Shown in pieces: positions 21,691-32,309 of a DNA stretch of 64,000 nt. The stretch covers positions 13,500,108 to 13,564,107 of the forward strand of contig CM055094.1 in the NCBI GenBank assembly GCA_029204225.1, given 5' to 3'. How positions within the stretch are numbered: position 1 is the first letter of the stretch; each line of letters begins with the position of its first letter. The notes beneath the pieces are model-generated. The model was given only the letters and a program-made list of their open reading frames with translations, ran no database searches and was not told the DNA's origin. The position numbers and the translations under genes are program-made. Source of the DNA: Diphasiastrum complanatum (lineage: Eukaryota > Streptophyta > Lycopodiopsida > Lycopodiales > Lycopodiaceae).

Positions 21691-22200
21691 CCTTGAGGTT
21701 CACAAGTAGTGATCTGACTGAAAGCGAAACATCCAAACACTCTGATATGGTTGAGTAATGGCTTCGATCTTGTCCACACCTAATAAAGTGTCATGCCATT
21801 CAAGGCCTCTGAAATGGATCAATTTTGCAGGTAGGCTGTTGTAGTAACAGCTTCTGCCCAGAACTTCTTTGGAAGAGATGCATAGGCCAGCATGCTCCTT
21901 GCACTTTCAATGAGTGATTGAGTCTTCCATTTAGCTACACCATTTAACTAAGGTGAGCTTGTTGTAAAATGTTGTTGTATTCCGATTGCCTTGTAGAAGC
22001 CTTCGAGTTTGTTGGAGATAAATACTCCCTCTACATCTGAGTGTAGAAGCTTTGATTCTTCTCTGGGTCGATTTTTTTGATGATGCCTTGAACTGCATGA
22101 AGAACTTGAGATTATTGGATTTGTTCTTCAAGAAATATGTTACAGTCCTTTGAGAGAAGTCATCAATAATAGTCAACAAATAGACAGCTCCTCTTGTGGA
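21691..22200 (-). pseudogene. Copia B integrase remnant (minus copy)
   Basis: Minus-strand frames give LTIIDDFSQRTVTYFLKNKS (core start) and, lower down, a C-terminal HIRVFGCFAF-like block near 21720-21770. The stretch 22075-22190 matches 50500-50623 in reverse. Here the frame continues past the point where the plus copy is cut by inverted-repeat arm 2. Frameshifted and not functional. Confidence 0.75.
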
Positions 22201-23060
22201 ACTAGTCTACATAGGACCACAAATGGCCATGTGTACAAGATCTAGCAAATTTTTAAAAATACATTCTAGATCTGAAATGATTGAACTTCTAAAATGCTTG
22301 CTGGAAATACAGCTTTTACATGGAGTATCGGATTTGCTAATGAAGGGTGAATTTTGTACTAAGTTTTGTTTTAACATTTGTTGATTACAACTAGAATTTG
22401 AATGGCCTAATCTATGACATATCATTTGAATCAGAAGTAGTAGTAAAAAGAGCTTGACTACTTGTACAATAGGAGTGACTGAGTTTGTGCAAATTGCCAC
22501 ATCTTCTACTAAAAGCAAAAAATTTTCTAGATTCATCAAGAATAGTGCAGTCCTGTCTATCGAATTTGACCCTCTGACCTGAATCTGTAATTTTGCTCAC
22601 TGAGAGCAAGTTTTTGGTCAGATTTGGAATGTGAAGAACATTGGACAAAAACATTACATCACCTTTATGGAATTTGATTCTGACTATTCCTTCACCCGCA
22701 GTGGAATGAGTTGAGTTGTCTCCAAGTTGCACAACTCTAGAACGGGTGTATGACTTGTAGTCATGGAACCAGTCTTGATCGTGAGTCATGTGTTGTGTTG
22801 CACCTGAGTCCAAATACCAAGAATCGATATCATGTTGTTCTTCGACTTTGGTAAAAAATGTAGCTTCATCTTTCTCTTCATGCTAGATCGAGTAACTGGT
22901 TGAGGCAGCATTTGCTTGTTGTTGGGACTGCATCTTCTTTTCATTGTTGTACTTGAGTATTCTGCAATTCTTGATGAGATGGCCAATCCTCTTACAATAT
23001 TTGTAGAACAGGTTCTGCTCTGGCTGGAATGATGAAGAAGAATTCAAATTTCACTCGAGC
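22201..23060 (-). pseudogene. Copia B zinc knuckle, protease and pre-integrase (minus copy)
   Basis: Around 22960-23030 is a zinc-knuckle-like motif (YKYCKRIGHLIKNC). The protease begins with the aspartic-protease motif in MDSGATQHMTHDQDW (22813 downward), followed by LLSVSKITDSGQRVKFD and the pre-integrase region to about 22207 (SFISKSDTPCKSCISSKH in another frame). In most copia elements the D-S-G-A/C-T motif is the catalytic aspartate site, and it is kept here. Several frameshifts break the polyprotein. The plus copy at 49660-50440 is close in sequence but reads DSCATQHM. Confidence 0.8.
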
Positions 23061-23117
23061 CAGTATTTGACCCTAAGTTAAAATTCAACCTAGACTACAA
23101 GGATGTTTCACTTAATC

Positions 23118-23745
23118 TCAAGAGAAGTTTACAAATTGCCTCAAAACATGATTTTTCACACTATGAGTAACAAACTCATTCTTGCTCTTACTAGATCCAA
23201 GAGCATACATTTGATGAGACAACCACTTGCTTTCAAAATGATTTGGAAACATATCTAAGCCATCAATGACAAGAAATATTTCCATATAATAGGCATCATA
23301 CAAAACTAGTATTGCCTTACTTGAACTTTGAGATGTAGAAATCTCAATAAACCAAGATGGTATATCAAATAATGGAAGAGAAGCATAAGTGAGAATGTTG
23401 GAGTAGATACCACCTGAAACTTGCCCCTCTTTGCCATGAAAAGTGAGCCACATAGACTCGGCCTCGACTCTTGAATATCTCCATAAAACCATGTGTTGAA
23501 AAGCCTCCTCCTCAAGCCTTGGCAAATCTCCACCATACACTTGGATTTTTGGTAGATTTGAAAATCCTACCATCATCCTCTAGATTGAGATTAGATCCTC
23601 CTTATTCCTTACTTTCAAATGAATGTTGACAAAGCATATGGCTCTAAAGATCCCCAACGTATCAACTATTGCAATCTTCATATCAAGCACCGTTGATAGG
23701 AGATACCTCCAATTGAAGTCTTTAACTAATAAGTCACATGAAATA
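23118..23745 (-). pseudogene. Unrecognised ORF embedded in copia B (minus copy)
   Basis: A 152-codon frame (23576 down to 23118) reads MMVGFSNLPKIQVYGGDLPR at its start and later WLTFHGKEGQVSGG and SLPLFDIPSWFIEIST. Just upstream another frame reads MKIAIVDTLGIFRAICFV and a following basic stretch. It lies between two zinc-knuckle motifs (23000 and 23980), where a normal copia element has no such segment. The plus copy at 48930-49577 keeps the same arrangement. I do not recognise the protein. It may be captured sequence or the scar of a nested insertion. Confidence 0.45.
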
Positions 23746-24507
23746 ATAAATCTCCATGTGTTTTTGCCAAAGCACCATCTTCATGAGCCTCACCATCTTG
23801 GAACATAGGTTGAGGTAGATTACTTGCCTTCTCCTCCTTGAGATGATCCAAGCTCCTCTTGGCCACACGTCCACAAGGATTAACATCAATCTTGAAATAT
23901 TACCACATCTAGTCTCACTTGCTACCACATCACCATCCCTCTTAAACTCTTTCTTCTTGAAACAATTAGAAGCAAAATACCCATTCTTACCACAGAAGTA
24001 GCACTTCTTGTTGGATTTGCAACTTTTTTGTGATGACTCCTCATCACTCTCCTCCTTTGATTTGTCCTTCTTGAAATGTTGATGTTGCTCTTCGACCCTT
24101 CCTCTTGGCTTGTCCTTCTTGAAGTAAGCTTTCACCTCCCCATCATCCTTCAATGTGTTCTTTTCATAGATGGATTTCAATGTGTCCCAAGCCTCCTTGG
24201 ATGAGGTGCATGAGCCAATCTTCCACAACACTTCATTGGAAACATTCATCTTTATGATATGTAGGGACATCCTAGCCCTTTTCTTGTATTTTTGGACCTC
24301 TTAGAGCTCTTGAGACTCCTCCTCAAGTCCTAGCACAATCTCCATCACATCTTGGGGCACCAAAATGGAGTCCATCCTCACCTTCCAAATGTCATAATTG
24401 GAGGTGTTCAATCTCTCACTTGACATTAATAGGAAGGAACCTATGGAAGCCATGAAAAGTGAAAATGATGTCTTGTAATGGATCAGAAGCTGTTGCTTTT
24501 CTCTCAA
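23746..24507 (-). pseudogene. Copia B gag (minus copy)
   Basis: Gag of the Ty1/copia UBN2 type. It opens with RLNTSNYDIWKVRMDSILVP, has a stop at 24301 where the plus copy reads QELQDVQK, and then continues with KIGSCTSSKEAWDTLKSIYE. A lysine/glutamate-rich linker and a CCHC knuckle follow (CYFCGKNGYFASNC, about 23965-24010). The first histidine-position residue is Y (GYFA) rather than H, so the knuckle is altered. Lower frames run toward 23746. Confidence 0.8.
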
Positions 24508-24544
24508 TAATGTATCATTAAAGGTGCACTACTAACTCCAATGT

Positions 24545-25065
24545 GAGACTTGGTGTGAGACCTATCTCACTAGCTCTACCAATCTCTCTCAAACTAGATC
24601 AAAGTCTCATCCCAAGATGGAGCATGGACAAAGTTTGGGTCAACTTGACTCAAGCACTCAAAAGCACTCAAAAACATTCACAAAAGACTCAAATACAATT
24701 GTATTGCATGAAACTATGTGGCTATGACCTCAAAAAATTGTCTAGATCTCAAATAGACAATATTGGCAAAATTTCCCTTGAGTTTTTGGATCAAAAAACA
24801 AGAAGTGAGCCTAAATTGATGTGTCTACATAGGTTAGGTGCCCTACCTACATCACTTCGAGGCACATCCAATTGACTTGAAATCAATTGCACTAGAAACT
24901 ACATTTACTAGTTGATTTCCAACATGCAATCAAGCACTCGATTCGGATCTACCTTGGAGAAACACCAACCATTCAAATTTTGGTAGATGCAAGTACACTC
25001 AAAAAGTCTTGATTTCAAGGCAAACTTTCACATCCAGTTGACATATGCATGGACATCTTAGGCTA
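24545..25065 (-). other. Copia B leader (minus copy)
   Basis: Sequence between primer-binding site and gag, matching 46734-47164 in reverse. The plus-strand frame 24543-24875 is a shadow frame in this leader. Confidence 0.6.
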
Positions 25066-25077
25066 GCTCTGATACCA
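25066..25077 (-). promoter_or_regulatory. Copia primer-binding site (minus copy)
   Basis: The minus strand reads TGGTATCAGAGC, complementary to initiator methionine tRNA and standard for plant copia elements. It is preceded by an LTR end AATTTCAACA. Confidence 0.85.
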
Positions 25078-25941
25078 TGTTGAAATTCACACATGTGGGA
25101 GTGCCACAAAGTGTGTTATTGATCTCCTGAGACTTTGTGATTGCACATAGATTGAAAATCAAGATCTATTGCATAAATCTAAGGCAAGAGCACTTTCTAC
25201 CATGCATAAATCATCAAGACAAGTACATTCACAAGTGTGGATACTTGTACAACTGCCCTTCTCTCAAGTAGAGAGAAAATCCATGTGAGAAAACTCGAGT
25301 AGAGATGTTTTTAAAATAGAGTTTTAAAAAATGAGTCCCAAAGTGATTGTCATGGTTGAGCCATGCGTGGAAGTGCCATGCATGACTGTTATTTAACCAC
25401 CTTTCACTAGAAGTGTAATTCTGGAGATTAGCCACGCGTGGCAAATTTCCAAAGAATTCCAAAGTTGGATTAATTTGAATAAGACTTCTTTTGAGATCTT
25501 GAATAAGTGTTGACTAATAATAAAATGATTATTATGTGATCATGATTTTGAACTAAAAATTAAATGATCATGATGTCAAATTATTATGCTCTGACGAAAT
25601 CGTTATGTTCCAAAAATTTGTTGATGAAAAAAAAGCAATGTTATATACATTTGTGTGGTAGCAAAGATGAATGTATAATCGAACACTATGAAAAAGTGTA
25701 TTATTATCTCTCATATTATAATGTGAATATATGATGACTATGTGAATATATAATTTGCATGATTGTGCATGACTATGTGAATATATAATTCGCATGATTG
25801 TGGATACTTGATTGTGATGAATTGGAATGTCAACATTGTGGACTGAGCAAACAAAAGTTGAAACCAACAAGTATATATCTATAATACAAGAATGCATTAT
25901 ACAGATGCAATAATTATGCAAACTATTATTTTATCATAAAT
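25078..25941 (-). repeat. Copia B LTR region (minus copy)
   Basis: The LTR ends at 25078 (minus-strand ...CAACA). Homology to 45480-46721 continues without a clear TG start, so the outer LTR boundary is unresolved. It includes short palindromic motifs such as CCACGCGTGG. Confidence 0.55.
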
Positions 25942-25989
25942 GGTTGTGACATATATATATATGTATACATATATATATATATCACAACC
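25942..25989. repeat. AT palindrome flanked by GGTTGTGA / TCACAACC
   Basis: A near-perfect 48-bp foldback with an (AT)n core and 8-9 bp GC-richer arms. The related plus-copy site at 45419-45462 keeps the TCACAACC arm beside a longer pure (TA)n run. Confidence 0.6.
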
Positions 25990-28330
25990 ATACCAAGATT
26001 CAAATTCATCAGCTAGTACATCTTGCAACTCATCTTCGCTTAGATGAATTACATCATCAGTACTATAGTAATCAGACCCTCTCAATATTGTCGTTTGTGT
26101 CAGAATTATTCGATTCATTTATAGTATTTTCTATAATATTTAAAAAACTTGGAGATATTTCTATATCCTCATCAACGTCCATGTTTGTGTTGTCAATATT
26201 CAAGTCATCCATTTCATTCTCAATGTATGCATTTTCAAATACATGTCTTGCGTGTGGCTAACTTGAACAACATACCACCACTTGTTGTTTAGTCGATCTG
26301 GTTGAAAAAATTCCTGCACATTTAACAATGTTAAGTTAAAAAGTTTGTTCAAACAATGTCATGGAATTGCAATGAAATAGTGTATATTACTGATTATGAT
26401 TGAGAAAAAATGGATGTCAAACTCATGTGACACACCTGTTCACAGTGACAAGGCAACACCAACGTGTTTGAAAAATCCATGTTTAATGTCTTGGTTGAAT
26501 CGATAGCAAAAAATCCACTACGGTCTCTTTTCACGGTTGCATTTGACCCTTGATAATTGATTTTGAACCATTTCACATCAAACAAAAACTATTTACCATT
26601 TTCACTGAAACACACTTCATATATATCTTGAATAATTCCTACATACTCAAGCTCTCCAGAGATTGGACTTTGGTCTCGTGCACTACTCGAACTTTCTTGA
26701 TTGAAAGATGCCATCACAACACAATCATAAGTTTCTCGTTTCATGTCAACTCGTTCAACGCGATGACGACGACCATATGCCTACATTGCACTATACTTTC
26801 GATACTGCCACATATTAACTGTAATTAGGACAATAATCAATTTTTATACATGTACATTGTATTTTTACAAAAAAAAAACAATAAAGAAACCTTCCAATCA
26901 CATCCTCTTGCAAATTCCCATTCCGTGTCAGATATGACTTTTCTTCTCTCGTATAATTCCAACCACTTATCCATCACTTTAGAATTATAGAGCATGAAAG
27001 TAGAAAATTTTTCTCTTAGAAAAGGGTCCTTTTCTTAAGAGAACCTATACCTTGGGGTTTTTTGCCTTTTACCTCATTGTTCTCCTCATCATTCCATAGC
27101 CATGGAGTAGATGGATGTATTTGAAGCAAAATTTCAATGACATAGATAAGAGATTCTTGCAGTAACCACCCATCGACCATGCTTCCCTCTAGTCTTGTCT
27201 TTTGACGCACAATCTTTCAAAACTTTCATGAATCTCTCCAAAAAAAACATCTAGTTATAAACATTTATTGCAATGATGAGAGCAGTGGTCAATGACATAG
27301 TAAAAAAATGATGCTAAATACATTGAGGCCACAAAAATCAAAATTGTATATTTTGTACCTTGAGTGCACATAGGACCAACAATATCAATTTTTTGGACCA
27401 AGTGCACAACCAAATGCACTTGTATGTACAAGATGGAGGTTGGAAAATATCTCTCAAGCATACATACAGCCTCCACTATATCTTCATGTTTTTTTTTCCA
27501 CATCTATCTCACAAATCTCCTTGTCACACATCCATCTACATCATATTTGTAGTATATGATCATCATCATATGACTTTATCAAACTTGCATGTAAAATAAA
27601 TATGCAATAGCATAAAATGTAAATGAAAGAAATGTAAGTACTTGACAATGGATGCTTATTTGTAAATGGTATTGTGAGTTGATCAATTAGACAACCACGA
27701 ACACACATTGGAAAGATTTACTCATGCATCTTCAAGCAATCAAGAGATCTAAGACCATGAAGTTTTCCTTTTGTTGTGAATGATGTTCGTAGTGAATGAG
27801 CAAAACCAATTGGCGTTCTCATCTCGCAAATGCGTACATACTTGTACTCTTCCTTGGTAAGAATCCAAGGGGCTCTTTGAATGATATGAGTATTTTCATC
27901 TATACCCAACTTTTGCCAATACTCTTCTTTTGTCTTTGATTCTTGTAGGTCTTGTCTTGCATTAATACTATTTTTTTTGCCCACCAAGTGTTTCCATAAT
28001 GATTCACTCACATTTTTGAATATATCCATATGATCAAGCAAGTGATTGATCAAAAGTTTATTCCAATATGGTAGACAATGAAAGATAGATAGTCTTTTTA
28101 TACCATTGATTGGCTTGGTCTCAGATTCAATCTAGAGCTTGTGCCGATCTTCCATGGACATCCTCTTTGGAGGCATCCTTGTTTCCGTCTTTCCTCCTAA
28201 TCCCATTCTTTGTGTATTTCGAAATGAATGATTCTCATGCAAGTATTTGCGATGATTTTCATATACAACTTTGCTTAGATAATGTGAGTGTCGAGCATCA
28301 AATATTCGGTCCACAAATGAGACACGTGTG
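25990..28330 (-). pseudogene. CACTA (En/Spm) transposase, 3' two-thirds, spliced and decayed
   Basis: Read on the minus strand, TNP2-family landmarks occur in order. At 28314-28132 is the segment preceding the transposase core (YENHRKYLHENHSFRNTQR). At 28053-27718 comes the block with HMDIFKNV, KEEYKYVRICEMRTPIGFA and GLRSLDCLKMHE (cognate of GLKSHDCH). At 27503-27255 is DUF4218 (EDIVEAVCMLERYFPTSIL) and at 27210-27016 its continuation (EGSMVDGWLLQESLIYV). At 26830-26390 is DUF4216 (FDVKWFKINYQGSN, CEQV) and at 26118-25990 an acidic tail. Stops and frameshifts show decay. A diverged reverse copy of the last part is at 43991-45418. Confidence 0.8.
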
Positions 28331-28392
28331 ATATATGGAAGTTGTAAAACCTAAAGAAATCAAATGCAATTCATATTACAACTTATAAGCCC

Positions 28393-28651
28393 GAACATGC
28401 ACACCAAGTGTAAACTTTCACATGGTATCAGAGCCATAGTTGTGGGTGTGATTTAGGTGGGCAGTAGCTATAAAGGGCTATGCTTGGAGGGGGAGTGTTA
28501 GAAAGTCTCAAGGCTATAGCCCTTGCACAACACTCTTGGAACACAAATGGACAGGTAGGTTAGTGGTAGAGCACCCCACTGGAATGGGGGAGGTCCTAGG
28601 TTTAATCCCTAGCCCGCCAACCACACACACCAAGAATAAAACATTTTTACA
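28393..28651 (+). mobile_element. Miniature LTR retroelement (TRIM-like) with tRNA-like insert
   Basis: A primer-binding site TGGTATCAGAGCC (28423-28435) is followed after only about 50 bp by a polypurine tract TTGGAGGGGGAG (28484-28495). A TG-starting terminal sequence, TGTTAGAAAGTC, begins at 28496. The putative right LTR runs to about 28651 (ACACACCAAGAATAAAACA...TTTTACA). Sequence before the primer site ends similarly (GCACACCAAGTGTAAACTTTCACA), so the left LTR seems truncated to about 30 bp. With no coding capacity and a 73-bp interior this fits a terminal-repeat retrotransposon in miniature, but the LTR pair cannot be fully aligned. Confidence 0.5.
28549..28619 (+). tRNA. tRNA-like sequence, probably a pseudogene or Pol III promoter relic
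   Basis: A cloverleaf can be drawn. The D-arm region is GGTTAGTGGTAGAGC (A-box-like) and the anticodon stem CCCC/GGGG encloses loop CTGGAAT (anticodon position GGA). A perfect T-stem CTAGG/CCTAG encloses TTTAATC, with B-box GGTTTAATCCC. The acceptor stem pairs at only four of seven positions and the B-box has T in place of the usual C, so a working tRNA is unlikely. Anticodon GGA would mean serine, yet the long variable arm of tRNA-Ser is missing. It sits inside the putative LTR of the miniature element. Confidence 0.4.
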
Positions 28652-28654
28652 ATT

Positions 28655-29140
28655 ATGCTAACTGAGAGCAGGTTCTTGGTTAGATTTAGTACGTGTAGAA
28701 ATTTGGATAGCAACTTGACATCACCCTTCTATATTTCGACCCTTACTGTTCCTTCACCATGGATCGAATGTGATGAGTTGTCTCCTAGTTGCACAACTCG
28801 AGAGTGGGTGAAAGATTTATAATATTTGAACCAGTCTTGGTGGTGAGTCATATGTTGTGTTGCTCCAGAATCGAAATATCAGGAATAGATATCATGTTGT
28901 TCTCCGACCTTGGTCATATGGGCTTGTTGTTGGTACTACTTCTTCTTCTCATTTTTATATTTCAAAGTTTGCAGCCCTTGATTTAATGTCCAGGTCCTTA
29001 TAGTATTTGTAGAATAGTTTCTACTTTGGTTGGAAAGATGAAGGATTCAAATTCGACCTTGAGTCAAAATTCAACCTAGAGCCAAAATTCAATCATGGCT
29101 GCATATTGCTTTGGTGATAATGGCTACATCACCTTCTGGC
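28655..29140 (-). pseudogene. Copia protease/pre-integrase fragment
   Basis: The minus strand matches 22590-23060 of copia B at lower identity. ATQHMTHHQDWF-like and LLSVS(K)-like motifs are readable in broken frames. It is a third, older copy of the family. Confidence 0.6.
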
Positions 29141-29167
29141 TTGACTTCTGTGCCGTCAACATAGAAA

Positions 29168-29575
29168 TTGAAATATCTTTGTCTTTTCGAAGAAGAGCCC
29201 GATTTCAATAGAGGTAATCTTTCGATGGATATCCCATTGGAGGAATCATACAATTTGTTTTATAATCTAGAAGATGATGGTTCCATCATCAAAGATACCA
29301 AGGGAAACATCGTCATCAATAGGATGCATGACCTTGCACTCAAATATTTTGGCCACAACTTATTCCCTCCTTGGGAGCAACAAGACCAAGATGACAGGAA
29401 TAAGATACTTGCGATTTTGAATAGTGAGTTTCTTCAATCAAATAGATCTGGGGAGGTGTGGGCATTGACGAATATGTGTATGCATATTTGTCAGAAGCAT
29501 CAATCCTTACGAAGATATGTTAAAATGGCAAAAAAAGGCCGGCATGGGCTTCAAAGAAAGATTGGGCAAAGGTGA
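29168..29575 (+). pseudogene. Transposon-associated ORF, 135 codons
   Basis: The frame reads DTKGNIVINRMHDLALKYFG, then PPWEQQDQDDRNKILAILNS and a basic C-terminal part with a run of short helices. The pattern (short acidic strand, R-MH-L, then a W-D--K--I---L---F block) is shared with the minus-strand ORF at 30460-30807. It resembles the Transposase_24-like second ORF found in plant CACTA elements. That family assignment is tentative. No start signal or splice partner is evident, and the frame ends in GQR followed by a stop with further readable sequence in another frame. Confidence 0.4.
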
Positions 29576-29599
29576 TACACGAGTCCAAGCATCCCAATC

Positions 29600-30197
29600 C
29601 TGATCGCTTCAAACAACAACAAGATCAATCTCTTGGGCCAATCTCACTTTGGTTCGGGTGGGAAATCCAATTTACAAGCCCAATTTCTAAGTTTTTCTTT
29701 TTTAGTTTGATTTTATTATAATTATTTTAGATATGTTTTTTATTACTAATCATGTTTCGTATCTAAATGATTGCATTCGTGTTTTTATAGCAAAGAGATT
29801 TTGAGAGAAAATACATGAATGTCGATTATAAGATTGGGTACCAACAAGGTTGCAGCTGAATCGTCCCCATCATTAGAGAAAATCTGAACACAAAAGAGGC
29901 CTTTCAAAAGGATACTCTTTATTTTTTTTCTCAACGTAGCTCCTTCAAATTGATTTGTTTTTTTTTTTTAAAAGAACTATAATTTTGCGTCAGGGGCAGC
30001 CCGTAAATAAGCCATTTTATTTGTAGTATAGTATGCAACTCAACAAAAAAACAGTGTAACTTTTGAACGACGATTATGGTGCCATTAGAAATCCCTCAAC
30101 GAGAGCTTTTCAATGACCCCCAACATGACCAAGTTCCGAGAAAGAAGTTATGGCCAGTCAAAAGTTTTGGTCGGTCAATGCTTGGTCAACCCGATAT
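29600..30197. other. No recognisable gene
   Basis: AT-rich sequence with two poly(T) runs (29920-29970). Nothing codable is recognised. Confidence 0.4.
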
Positions 30198-30250
30198 CTC
30201 TTTCAAGTCCAGTTGACCAGTTTGAAACTGGTCGACTGAACTTGAAAGAG
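30198..30250. repeat. Imperfect 26-bp hairpin
   Basis: CTCTTTCAAGTCCAGTTGAC... on the left pairs with ...GACTGAACTTGAAAGAG on the right with only two or three mismatches and essentially no loop. The stem also contains GACCAGTTT/AAACTGGTC. It could be a foldback element or the terminus of a small inverted-repeat element. Confidence 0.6.
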
Positions 30251-30459
30251 GACCACTTTACAGTAGATTTCTGCATGAACCGACAAATCAGTGATTGTAA
30301 TATGAATTATAACAAAAACAAGTTCAACTTATGGGTGGAGAGACTTACGAAATGGGCATGAAATGAACCTTGGCCACCATCGCCTAGGTGCAAGGGCCCT
30401 GCCATCTTCGTGCACTTTTTAGCACCCTCTCTTTGTTGCTTGAGATGATCTGAATCTTC

Positions 30460-31240
30460 TCAAAAAATTTTATTTGCAAACTTCCAATCGTATTTGTGCA
30501 CGTTGTATGGCCTAGATTTGCCAACTCTCATTGCATCTCGGATCTCTGATTTGCGGTGGCTCCTCACGCTTTCCATGTGTTTTCCCATCCATATTCGGTC
30601 AAATTTCAAATCAGGGGAGGGGACTAGAAATTCTCTATACAACTGGTCAATGACATAATTTTTTTTCTCATCATTTTGTTTGCGCCAATCCTTGAGAATG
30701 TCCCTGTTGAAGACCACGTGCGTGAGTTGCCTCATGCAAGTGATGACGCGACCACCACGATCATCCTCCACTATGTGCTTTTCCACATCTATATCATAGC
30801 ATGGCAAGATGTCAGCTGATGGAGAGGTGGCAAAGAGAGTGTCGAAAAGAGTGGGGGAGTTGATTACAATGGGAATGATTTTGGGAGGAGTTTAAAGGTG
30901 ATCACGAGAATAGTGGGGAGGGGTATAAAAAGGAGAAGGTTCGGGAGGAGTTTGAGCAAGAGTGTAACCAATAGGGGTTTGAATGGGAGAAAAAATGGGT
31001 GGAGTGGCCTAACAAGAGGGATCACGGTGCCATGGAGACCCCATAGAGGGCGTGGGTATCAAAGAAAGAAAAATGCGAGGACAGAATGTGAGGGTGTCAG
31101 GATAATCAGGTGTGACAGATGCAGGAGTCATAGTATCATGCGTCATCTGTGTCAGTCATGAAAAATGTCTCTGGAAAAGTGGATATACATGAGCATCCTC
31201 ATGCGCAAGATGACTATCTTATCACGATTATTCTCAATGA
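30460..31240 (-). pseudogene. Proline-rich, transposon-associated ORF
   Basis: On the minus strand a proline-rich linker (about 31100-30830, with repeated PTPP/SPTP-like residues) leads into the frame 30807-30460. That frame carries YDIDVEKHIVEDDRGGRVIT, LTHVVFNRDILKDWRKQ and RIWMGKHMESVRSHRKSEIR. A second, more decayed copy of the DID....I--D-R--VI motif lies at 31261-31160, also preceded by proline-rich sequence. The layout matches plant transposon second ORFs of the Transposase_24 kind, but I rate the family name as likely rather than certain. It is related to 29168-29575. Confidence 0.45.
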
Positions 31241-31260
31241 TGTGACAAACCTTGTCTATA

Positions 31261-31730
31261 TCATACGGCGGTGGGACGGTAGCTAGTGGCGATGTAGCCA
31301 TGGGACTGTCTAAGGGGGTGGCCTCCAGTAAGGGAGATGTGGCTTTGGGAGTGTCTATGGGGCTGGCCTCGGGTGTGGGAGATGCCCCGCTGATGGGAGA
31401 ATACTGATGTTGTGGGGTGTACGTAGTGTACTAGGGGGGGAATAGGAAAATGGAGGGGGGGGGGGACTACCGAGGGGGGTGTCGGGATGGGAGATAGATA
31501 GGAGGAGACTATAGGGGAATAGGAATAGGAAAGGAGAGGGGGCGGGAGTACCAAGGGGAGGACAGCCAAGGGGGGGTGTCAGGATGGGAGATAGATAGGA
31601 GGAGACTATAGGAGAGTGGGCTCAAAATCCCATGGTGAAACGTGAGCCCATGAAGTACAGTAGAAAGGACAAAACTCAGTGGTAGTGGGTCCAGAGGGAG
31701 GGAGAATGTGAGAGGTGAAAGTGTAGATGC
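31261..31730. repeat. Purine-rich low-complexity block with tandem duplications
   Basis: The plus strand is dominated by GGGGAGG/GGGATGGGAGATAGATAGGAG. The unit GGTGTCGGGATGGGAGATAGA occurs near 31478 and again (GTGTCAGGATGGGAG) near 31577. The minus-strand open frames here encode only P/S/L-rich repeats. Confidence 0.6.
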
Positions 31731-31740
31731 CTTGATGTTG

Positions 31741-32300
31741 GAATATAATTTATATTGTTGTATTTGTGTTGGCAAGTTGATTCTCCAAGGTAGTAAGTTC
31801 TTTTTGGATTGCAGTACTTCAAGAAAAGTATTCATGGCCTCTTCCATATCCATCGGGGAGAATTTGAACAAGTTTTCCTTCCTTGATTGTAGTTCCAATG
31901 TCTTCAAGCTCTCCATTGGATGCCTAACCATCAGAGGCGTTGATTAACTCATCTTCGAATTGATAGCTTTCGTTAACTTGATTCCTTAATGTCAACATCC
32001 TTGAGATATTATTGGCTTCATATATCCCTTGAAATATGTCCCAAGTCTCATTTGCTATATTGACTCTTTTGACCTCCTTGAGGAGCTCATTAAACACATT
32101 CATCTAGATGATGTGTCGAGCAAGTTTTGCCATCTTGTCAAACTTGGTTCATTTTTCTATTTGTCGAGGCTAGTGCTCCACTCCACTCCAAGCATATCAT
32201 AATGTCCATCACAATTTGAAGAGAGTAACAATGATTCCATCCTAATCTTCCAAATTGTCCAAATAGGATGGTTCATTGTTTGTAAGGAACAACGAATCTT
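31741..32300 (-). pseudogene. Copia C gag fragment
   Basis: On the minus strand, from 32300 down: an IWTIWKIRMESLL block (UBN2 gag start), FNELLKEVKRVNIANETW, and the segment ENLFKFSPMDMEEAMNTFLE ending near 31741. The last segment is the one with which the inverted-repeat arms begin at 5783/50624. Frameshifts are present. Confidence 0.7.
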
Positions 32301-32309
32301 GATGGTCAT

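Noticed and set aside
24543-24875. 110-codon plus-strand frame as a gene
   Set aside because: Sits in the copia B leader between primer site and gag, on the opposite strand; its counterpart at 46734-47164 is broken differently.
28549-28619. Functional tRNA-Ser(GGA)
   Set aside because: Poor acceptor stem, T in the B-box position normally C, and no long variable arm; kept as tRNA-like only.
31261-31569. Proline/serine-rich 102-codon frame as a cell-wall-like protein
   Set aside because: Lies in a low-complexity purine block with internal tandem duplication; better explained as the linker of a transposon ORF or plain simple sequence.
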